A stretch of 15,924 nt of DNA from Firmicutes bacterium UBA3910 (GTDB lineage: Bacteria; Bacillota; Limnochordia; Darwinibacteriales; Darwinibacteriaceae), in contig DGFC01000082.1 of the NCBI GenBank assembly GCA_002391465.1, positions 1 to 15,924 of the forward strand. The letters run 5' to 3'. Below the pieces are notes generated by a model. That model saw only the letters and a program-made list of their open reading frames with translations, was not told the DNA's origin and ran no database searches. Below, in pieces: positions 8,157-13,624 of this stretch. A program made the translations under genes and the position numbers. Each line of letters begins with the position of its first letter. The first letter of the stretch is position 1.

Positions 8157-8939
8157 TTAGTCCTCTGTTCTAACTTCCTCCCAGAGCTGGAGGATGGTTT
8201 GGACTAAGTTGTCCACTTCATTAATTGCTTCCTTTACCTGTTTGGCAGCGGTACCGGACTGCTCAGAGAGACGACCAACTTCATCCGCTACAATTTGAAA
8301 GCCCCGGCCGTGTTCTCCTACCCGGGCCGATTCGATGGCTGCGTTAATGGAAACCATCTTGGTCTGGTTGGCGATATAGGTGATGCTGTTCACCAGTTCG
8401 CTGATCTTCCGCGGTACTTCCGAAAGCTCCAGGATCATCTTCTCAATCATGTTCTGCTGCTCCCGGATCTGCTGCTGGACTTCTTTATTCTTCAGGGCCA
8501 GTTCTTTCTCCGCCGTAATGTCGTGGCCGAAACCGACCAAACCGATAATTCTCCCCGTTTCGTCCCTGAGGGGAATCTTGGAAGTGAGGAGCCAGCCTGG
8601 CTTGCCGCCTTCCGTTACAATCTGTTCTTCTCGGTCAATTACCGCTTCTCCATCCCGCAGTACCCTTAAATCATCCTGGTAAAATTGCTCTGCAATATGG
8701 CGGGGGAAGAAATCAAAGTCTGTCTTGCCCAAAAGTTCATCTTCGCTTTCTACACCAACGTTGCGGCAGTCTACCTTGTTGGCTAGGATCTTACGGCCAT
8801 CACTATCCTTGGCGTAGATCCCGCTGGGGAGATTGTCAATAATGGTTCGAAGTAACAGACGAGTAAGCTTCAGTTCGTGCCGCAGGGCACTAAGTTCCTC
8901 ATCTCTTTCCGTGTTGTCTACTTGGCTTATGTAATCCAT
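8157..8939 (-). CDS. Soluble PAS-domain protein with minimal MCP-type signalling hairpin
   Basis: 260 residues, no transmembrane segment or HAMP domain. An N-terminal coil (about 10-30) leads to a PAS domain (about 31-143: IIDNLPSGIYAKDSDGR, LLGKTDFDFFP, GFGHDITAEKE), then a coiled linker (144-175) and a short methyl-accepting-type hairpin (about 176-245). The tip IANQTKMVSINAAIESARVG EHGRGF (189-214) and IVADEVGRLSEQS (216-228) match the strongly conserved part of chemoreceptor signalling domains that contacts CheA and CheW. The usual long methylation helices are missing, so it is much shorter than a normal receptor. ATG 8939 is chosen because AGGGGGTGG lies 8 nt upstream; the in-frame GTG at 8951 would overlap that site. 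It is transcribed divergently from the sugar importer. It could be a cytoplasmic redox or metabolite sensor; ligand and partner are unknown. Confidence 0.88.
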   Translation of the reverse strand: MDYISQVDNTERDEELSALRHELKLTRLLLRTIIDNLPSGIYAKDSDGRKILANKVDCRNVGVESEDELLGKTDFDFFPRHIAEQFYQDDLRVLRDGEAVIDREEQIVTEGGKPGWLLTSKIPLRDETGRIIGLVGFGHDITAEKELALKNKEVQQQIREQQNMIEKMILELSEVPRKISELVNSITYIANQTKMVSINAAIESARVGEHGRGFQIVADEVGRLSEQSGTAAKQVKEAINEVDNLVQTILQLWEEVRTED

Positions 8940-9063
8940 CTTTACACCCACCCCCTGAATATGGTCAGCATAATGGCGCGAAGAAACAGAGTTCCATATC
9001 TCTCCTTCGCTAACATTGTTTAAATTCCTTTAAGAAAGACCAAAACAGATCCCTATGTTCACA

Positions 9064-9092
9064 ATTATACCACAGCTAAAGGTACAGTTAAA
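9064..9092 (-). promoter_or_regulatory. Promoter for the PAS/MCP-like gene
   Basis: On the minus strand a perfect TATAAT (9069-9064) is preceded by TGG, giving an extended -10 (TGnTATAAT). A weak -35, TTTAAC (9092-9087), stands 17 bp upstream. Initiation near 9057 would leave a leader of about 115 nt before ATG 8939. Confidence 0.65.
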
Positions 9093-9120
9093 TGTTTCCA
9101 TGTTAATACAATTGTTTCAT
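9093..9120. promoter_or_regulatory. Possible operator between divergent promoters
   Basis: Between the two divergent promoters lie a direct repeat (TGTTTCCAT at 9093 and TTGTTTCAT at 9112, 20 bp register) and an imperfect palindrome centred on ACAATTGT (9108-9115). The spacing of two helical turns fits a dimeric regulator. No regulator gene is in the window; this is a weak call. Confidence 0.25.
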
Positions 9121-9125
9121 CGGTG

Positions 9126-9165
9126 TTGACAGACGTTAAAAAGTATCGTAGCATGGTAGTATACT
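9126..9165 (+). promoter_or_regulatory. Promoter for the sugar ABC importer
   Basis: A perfect -35 TTGACA (9126-9131) with TAGCAT (9149-9154) as -10 at 17 bp spacing. A better -10 sequence, TATACT (9160-9165), lies too far (28 bp) from this -35 but could act alone. The stretch from here to 9274 holds only a leader of about 110-120 nt; no riboswitch fold was recognised in it. Confidence 0.55.
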
Positions 9166-9274
9166 AAAATGGTTTATGGGGGTGGGGGACAAAGGCGCCT
9201 GAATAGCTGCTTACTCACACTAGTTGTCGGTTCTGAGAAAGATGGAAGATATCCGCTCAGGAGGGAAAAAGATA

Positions 9275-10534
9275 ATGAAAAAATTCATGCCATTCTTAAC
9301 GCTCTTTGTACTTCTAGCGTTATCCGTAAGTGTTATGGCCCAAGAAAAAGTTGAACTTAGGGTCTCATGGTGGGGTGCTGAAACGAGACACCGCGCAACC
9401 CTTGAAGCCATTGAATTGTACGAGCAGTTGAATCCCCATGTAACAATCATCCCTGAATATGCTGGTTTTGAAGGTTACCAGAATAAACTGCTGTCCCAGG
9501 TGTTAGCGGGCAATGCCCCTGACGTTTTCACCTCGATCATGGAATGGTATCCGGATCTGTTGGCTGCCGACGCAATGGTAGACCTGACCGGCATGATCGA
9601 CGTGAGCGGCCACAATCCCCAGTATGTTGAGGCCTGCTCCTACGACGGCAGAATGTACGGTGTAAACCTGTCTGTTAACGCTATGGTTATGATCGAGAAC
9701 ACCACCCTCTTGGAAGAGCTCGGTGTTGAACCCCTCGAGGCTCCCTATACATGGGAAGACATGGTAGCAAAATGGCAGGAAGTCTATGAGAAATCTGGCG
9801 GCCGGGTCTACGGTGCAGCGGACTTCACCGCAACACCCGAAGGCATGGGCTTCAGCATTCTCGGCTACTACGGCTATTCCAAACTCGGTTACACCACTCC
9901 GTTCCCGTTTGACGACGAGAAATTTACCATTCAGAAAGCAGACATTCAAGACTTCTTCCAGTTCTTTGATGATATGAGGAAGACAAATGCTGTTGCTCCC
10001 GTTGGCATTTCTGCTATGAACGACTTTTCTGCCAACTCCCTGCTCCTGCAGCGGATGACAGCCTATGAAATCAACTACGCAGGAACCTACGAAAGATATC
10101 AGGATCAGACTACCGACGTGCTTGTGCCCAAACCCATGCCTGTTGGTCAGGACGGCCGCGGTGGCGACTTGGCCAGACCCGGTCTAATCTTCAACGTAGC
10201 AAAGACATCCAAACACATTGAAGAAGCAGCGAAATTCATCGACTGGTTCACAAACAGCCCAGAAGCAGCAAGAATCCTGAAGATGTCCCGCGGCGTTCTG
10301 CCTACAGAGTCCCAGAGGGGCGCTTTGAGTGAAGCAGACCTAAGCCCAGTTGATATCAAAGTGAATGAAGTAATCGACGAAATTATGCAGAGAGAGTTCC
10401 TCTTGGCCTATGTTGGCCCCGCCGGCAACCACGAGATTTCCGCAGTTGTTCTGCCGGAACTCAGCCAGATGGTAGGCTTCGGCCAGATGACCGTTGAGGA
10501 AGCTGCAGAAGAATTCATGAAGGCTGTTCAATAG
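9275..10534 (+). CDS. Carbohydrate ABC transporter substrate-binding protein (family 1, MalE/UgpB-like)
   Basis: 419 residues. It binds sugars or oligosaccharides outside the inner membrane and delivers them to the permeases encoded downstream. A signal peptide (MKKF, hydrophobic core, then SVMAQEK) ends in an Ala-x-Ala-like signal peptidase I site (about residue 20-22); there is no lipobox Cys. The mature protein starts VELRVSWWGAETRH and carries GNAPDVFTSIMEWYPDLLA and DLTGMID, typical of family 1 binding proteins. Late segments such as KHIEEAAKFIDWFTNSPEAA and MSRGVLPT also fit. ATG 9275 is chosen from AGGAGGG 9 nt upstream; an in-frame TTG at 9224 has no ribosome site and would spoil the signal peptide. 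A strong terminator follows, so this gene should be expressed above the permeases. The specific ligand cannot be read from sequence; nearby GH115 suggests a xylan-type oligosaccharide. Confidence 0.92.
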   Translation: MKKFMPFLTLFVLLALSVSVMAQEKVELRVSWWGAETRHRATLEAIELYEQLNPHVTIIPEYAGFEGYQNKLLSQVLAGNAPDVFTSIMEWYPDLLAADAMVDLTGMIDVSGHNPQYVEACSYDGRMYGVNLSVNAMVMIENTTLLEELGVEPLEAPYTWEDMVAKWQEVYEKSGGRVYGAADFTATPEGMGFSILGYYGYSKLGYTTPFPFDDEKFTIQKADIQDFFQFFDDMRKTNAVAPVGISAMNDFSANSLLLQRMTAYEINYAGTYERYQDQTTDVLVPKPMPVGQDGRGGDLARPGLIFNVAKTSKHIEEAAKFIDWFTNSPEAARILKMSRGVLPTESQRGALSEADLSPVDIKVNEVIDEIMQREFLLAYVGPAGNHEISAVVLPELSQMVGFGQMTVEEAAEEFMKAVQ

Positions 10535-10551
10535 ACACCGAGTACGCTTGT

Positions 10552-10588
10552 GTGGCCAGAGCCTTCCCTGACTCTGGCCACCTTTTTT
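10552..10588 (+). terminator. Intra-operon terminator after the binding-protein gene
   Basis: A perfect 10-bp stem (GTGGCCAGAG with CTCTGGCCAC), a 10-nt loop, then C and TTTTTT. Between a binding protein and its permeases such structures usually give partial termination or 3'-end protection, favouring excess binding protein. No separate promoter is obvious before the permease gene. Confidence 0.88.
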
Positions 10589-10655
10589 CTGAAGCGAGGC
10601 TGCAGGGACAATTTTAAGTTTAAACATGCCTTAGAGAGGAAAGAAGGTTGACGAG

Positions 10656-11564
10656 ATGGTGAACATGCTAAAAGACAGATTCGCACAGGGCAGTAGGGTG
10701 GGTAGAAACAACATGACCGCCTTTCTCTTCCTTGCACCATGGTTGATAGGCATCTTTGTGTTTACCCTGTGGCCGTTTATCACATCCTTCACCATGTCGC
10801 TGCAGGAGACCAATTTGTTTGTTTCAAAATGGGTGGGCTTGGAAAACTACAAACAGCTCTTGTCCGACCGGAGATTTATTAAATCGATCCAGGTGACATT
10901 GAAGTTTGTATTCCTTTCGGTGCCCTTGAAACTAGCCTTTGCTTTGTTTGTAGCGGTCATGCTGAAAGAACGCTTTAGGGGGGTAAACTTCTTCCGCAGT
11001 GCACTATATTTCCCCTCGCTCATTGGCGGAAGCGTAGCTGTTGCTGCCATGTGGACCCAGCTTTTTGGGCTGCGTGGTGTTATTAACGATGTAGTAGGAA
11101 TCTTTGGCATCCGCCCACGCAGCTGGATTGCCGATCCATCAACGGCCTTATACACATTAGTCATACTAGCGGTTTGGCAGTTTGGTTCTTCCATGGTGAT
11201 TTTTTTGTCCGGATTAAACAATATTCCCCAGTCATTATACGAAGCGGCGGAAATCGATGGTGCCAGCCGCCTGCGGAGGTTTTTCCACATCACTCTGCCA
11301 ATGCTGTCGCCCATTATTCTGTTTAACTTAGTACTGCAAACAATTGGCGCCTTCCAGACGTTTACGCAGGCATTCATTATTACCAAAGGTGGTCCCCTCA
11401 ATGAGACGCTGTTTATGGTCCTTTATATCTACAACAAAGCGTTTACTGCGTCCGAAATGGGTTACGCCAGTGCCCTCAGCTGGGTATTGCTCTTTATCAT
11501 CCTTGCTTTCACCTTGTTGATTCTCAGGACGTCTAAGTACTGGGTCTACTATGAGGCGGAGTAA
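10656..11564 (+). CDS. Sugar ABC transporter permease (MalF/UgpA-like)
   Basis: 302 residues, six predicted membrane segments (about 21-43, 82-104, 117-137, 163-184, 217-240 and 274-291). The cytoplasmic EAA loop, which docks the ATPase, is EAAEIDGASRLRRFF then HITLP (196-215) with the conserved Glu-Ala-Ala and Gly202. The N terminus (FLFLAPWLIGIFVFTLWPF) and FFRSALYFPSLIGG are typical of the MalF/UgpA half. An AGAAGG site lies 8 nt before ATG. It forms a heterodimer with the next protein, whose gene begins 20 nt downstream. It lies about 120 nt after the binding-protein gene, beyond the terminator. Confidence 0.93.
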   Translation: MVNMLKDRFAQGSRVGRNNMTAFLFLAPWLIGIFVFTLWPFITSFTMSLQETNLFVSKWVGLENYKQLLSDRRFIKSIQVTLKFVFLSVPLKLAFALFVAVMLKERFRGVNFFRSALYFPSLIGGSVAVAAMWTQLFGLRGVINDVVGIFGIRPRSWIADPSTALYTLVILAVWQFGSSMVIFLSGLNNIPQSLYEAAEIDGASRLRRFFHITLPMLSPIILFNLVLQTIGAFQTFTQAFIITKGGPLNETLFMVLYIYNKAFTASEMGYASALSWVLLFIILAFTLLILRTSKYWVYYEAE

Positions 11565-11584
11565 AGGCGGGAGGAGGAAAAACT

Positions 11585-12427
11585 ATGACCAATCAACGGC
11601 ATCGTATTCTCAAGTTCATATTCTTAATAGCCCTAACCCTGATTATGCTCTATCCGGTGATCTGGCTGTTTTTGGGCAGCGTTAAGGCTAACAACGAAAT
11701 CTTCGCCGGCGGCCGGATCCTTCCGAGCGTATGGAAATGGGAGAACTATAAGGCCGGCTGGTACGCTCTGCCCAGGTTCACCTTTGGCACGTTCTTTATG
11801 AACACTTTTAAACTGGTTTTCTTTGTGGTGTTAGGTTCTATCGTCAGCACCACGCTGGCGGGATATGCCTTTGCCCGCTTGGACTTCCCCTTTAAGAACC
11901 TGCTGTTTACCGTACTCTTGGCAACACTGATGCTGCCAGAGCAGGTGCTTTTGGTGCCCAGGTATGTTTTGTTTTCCAAACTGGGCTGGGTGAATTCCTA
12001 CAAGGCTCTGACCATTCCGGCCTTTTTTGGCCAATTCTCGGGCGGATTCTTTATCTACCTTATGACCCAGTTCATCAGGGGTATACCCCGTGAGCTGGAC
12101 GAAGCGGCGGTTGTGGACGGCTGCGGTACGTTCAGGATTTTCTGGCATGTAATCCTGCCCAACTGCAAACCGGTTGTGTTCAGTGTAGGTCTCTTTGCCT
12201 TTATGTGGTCCTGGAACGACTTCCTCAACCAGCTGTTGTATATCAACGATGTGGGTAGATTCACCGTCTCCCTCGGCCTCAGGCTGTTCCTAGACAGCGC
12301 AGCGGCTGTAAGCTGGGGTTCCCTTTTTGCCATGTCCATTCTGACCCTGATTCCTGTCATCTTTGTCTTCTATGTGGGTCAAGAGTTCTTAGTGGATGGC
12401 ATAGCCACTACTGGCCTCAAGGGATAA
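11585..12427 (+). CDS. Sugar ABC transporter permease (MalG/UgpE/AraQ-like)
   Basis: 280 residues, about six membrane segments (near 9-31, 71-95, 105-125, 142-164, 196-216 and 247-266). The EAA loop is LDEAAVVDGCGTFRIFWHVI then LP (171-192), with Glu173-Ala-Ala and Gly179. The start MTNQRHRILKFIFL and MLYPVIWLFLGSVK are typical of the MalG half. GGGAGGAGG precedes ATG by 7 nt. It is the last gene of the importer unit. No ATP-binding subunit follows, so a shared ATPase of the MsmX/MalK type elsewhere in the genome probably powers it; this is inferred from known practice in Bacillota. Confidence 0.93.
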   Translation: MTNQRHRILKFIFLIALTLIMLYPVIWLFLGSVKANNEIFAGGRILPSVWKWENYKAGWYALPRFTFGTFFMNTFKLVFFVVLGSIVSTTLAGYAFARLDFPFKNLLFTVLLATLMLPEQVLLVPRYVLFSKLGWVNSYKALTIPAFFGQFSGGFFIYLMTQFIRGIPRELDEAAVVDGCGTFRIFWHVILPNCKPVVFSVGLFAFMWSWNDFLNQLLYINDVGRFTVSLGLRLFLDSAAAVSWGSLFAMSILTLIPVIFVFYVGQEFLVDGIATTGLKG

Positions 12428-12443
12428 TACCGAAGCATTTATC

Positions 12444-12477
12444 AACTCCTCCTACGTTAGTAGGGGGAGTTTTTTTG
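12444..12477 (+). terminator. Terminator of the ABC importer operon
   Basis: A 12-bp stem (AACTCCTCCTAC with GTAGGGGGAGTT, one U-G pair), loop GTTA, then a T-run, 16 nt after the permease stop codon. Confidence 0.9.
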
Positions 12478-12529
12478 GGCAGGAAAAAGGGTTGAAATGT
12501 CAAAAAATACAAATAAAATCGTCAACCGT

Positions 12530-12547
12530 AAGGGGGTGTGTGTGGTG
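12530..12547 (+). promoter_or_regulatory. Ribosome binding site choosing the GTG start of the HNH gene
   Basis: AAGGGGG (12530-12536) stands 8 nt before an in-frame GTG at 12545. The upstream ATG at 12497 has only a weak GGG 5 nt before it, and the 16 codons between the two are AT-rich, unlike the rest of the gene. Confidence 0.6.
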
Positions 12548-13435
12548 CCGCACGAACATGAAATCCGTTTGGCCGCCTTTAAATGGTTGGAGGAACAGAC
12601 CGCCTTCGATGATGTGCTGCCCAGAACCCTTCTAGAAAAGGGCTTTACTTATCAGGGTCAGCGGGTTACCTTGATTGGGCCCCAGGGAATTTGGAAGCCT
12701 AAAGTGTTTAAATCCATACCCCTGTCCATCACAACCACCCCCAAAAGCGCCTATGGTGATCGCTTTCAGGATGGGTTTCTCCTCTACGCGTACCGGGGGA
12801 CAGATCCTAGGCATCGGGACAATGTGGGTCTGAGTCTAGCCCGCGCCGGGCAGACTCCCCTCATCTATTTCCACGGGATTATGCCCGGTAAATATGTGGC
12901 GGCTTGGCCCGTTTACATTGTGGCCGAGGATCCCCGCTCTCTCTTTTTCTCAGTGGCAGTTGACGACAGGGTGATAAACTTCGCCCAGGACACTTACAGT
13001 GAGGTAGAAGATGATGCCCGCCGCCGCTACATCACATCGACCTTTAATGTACGCCTCCATCAGCGCTCTTTTCGGGTACGGGTGCTTGAAGCCTACCGCA
13101 ACCAATGCGCGTTCTGCCGCCTCAGGCACGCGGAGCTGCTCGATGCCGCCCACATCATCCCAGATAGGGAGCTGGGTGGGGAGCCCCTCGTACCAAATGG
13201 CCTTTCGTTGTGTAAAATCCACCATGCCGCCTTTGACCGGCATTTTATCGGTGTCAGCCCCGATTACGAGATCTACGTCCACACAGACTTACTGCACGAA
13301 CAGGACGGCCCCATGCTCCGCCATGGGATTCAGGAACTACACCGCACAAGACTGATCTTGCCAAAAGATCCACGCCAAGCACCGGACCGGGATCGCCTAG
13401 CTGTTCGCTTTGAGCAGTTCCTGCGTGCCATATGA
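12545..13435 (+). CDS. HNH endonuclease-like protein (predicted restriction endonuclease family)
   Basis: 296 residues from the GTG start (312 if ATG 12497 is used). The N-terminal domain (about 1-150) has VTLIGPQGIWKPKVF, plSITTTPKSAYGDRF-like and LIYFHGIMPGKYVAAWPVYIV segments, as in proteins annotated as predicted HNH restriction endonucleases (COG3440-like). The C-terminal HNH domain has NQCAFCRLR (Cys188, Cys191), LLDAAHI (His203), PNGLSLCKIHHAAFDRH (Asn218, Cys223, His226, His227). Together these give the beta-beta-alpha metal fold with a Cys-based structural zinc site, so catalysis looks intact. No methyltransferase or other defence gene is adjacent, and terminators lie on both sides, so it is a single-gene unit. 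It could be a modification-dependent nuclease or an accessory defence gene. The HNH call is firm; the target is unknown. Confidence 0.85.
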   Translation: MPHEHEIRLAAFKWLEEQTAFDDVLPRTLLEKGFTYQGQRVTLIGPQGIWKPKVFKSIPLSITTTPKSAYGDRFQDGFLLYAYRGTDPRHRDNVGLSLARAGQTPLIYFHGIMPGKYVAAWPVYIVAEDPRSLFFSVAVDDRVINFAQDTYSEVEDDARRRYITSTFNVRLHQRSFRVRVLEAYRNQCAFCRLRHAELLDAAHIIPDRELGGEPLVPNGLSLCKIHHAAFDRHFIGVSPDYEIYVHTDLLHEQDGPMLRHGIQELHRTRLILPKDPRQAPDRDRLAVRFEQFLRAI

Positions 13436-13452
13436 TCTTGTCAACGGAGATT

Positions 13453-13480
13453 AACCTCCCGGTTTCCAGGGAGGTTTTTT
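13453..13480 (+). terminator. Terminator after the HNH gene
   Basis: An 8-bp stem (AACCTCCC with GGGAGGTT), an 8-nt loop and TTTTTT, 17 nt past the stop codon. The 130 nt from here to the GH115 ribosome site show no convincing promoter. Confidence 0.85.
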
Positions 13481-13624
13481 GGTGAGTAGAACGGGATAGA
13501 GTTGCCCTTATGGGGGAAAAGAAAGGGAGGTTTAGGCAGGATTTCCTTGGCGCAGACTGGAAAGAATTTAGGTGCGAGAAAGGGAAATGTTTACCTTCTC
13601 AGTAGTAGCTAAGGAGTGCAGTAG

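Noticed and set aside
8940..8951. GTG 8951 as the start of the PAS protein
   Set aside because: The Shine-Dalgarno sequence would overlap it; ATG 8939 has correct spacing.
9224..9274. TTG 9224 as the start of the binding protein
   Set aside because: It has no ribosome site and adds a charged extension before a normal signal peptide.
13510..13605. 31-codon ATG open frame before GH115 (basic and Cys-containing)
   Set aside because: It has no ribosome binding site or recognisable motif and is short enough to occur by chance; a leader peptide role cannot be supported.
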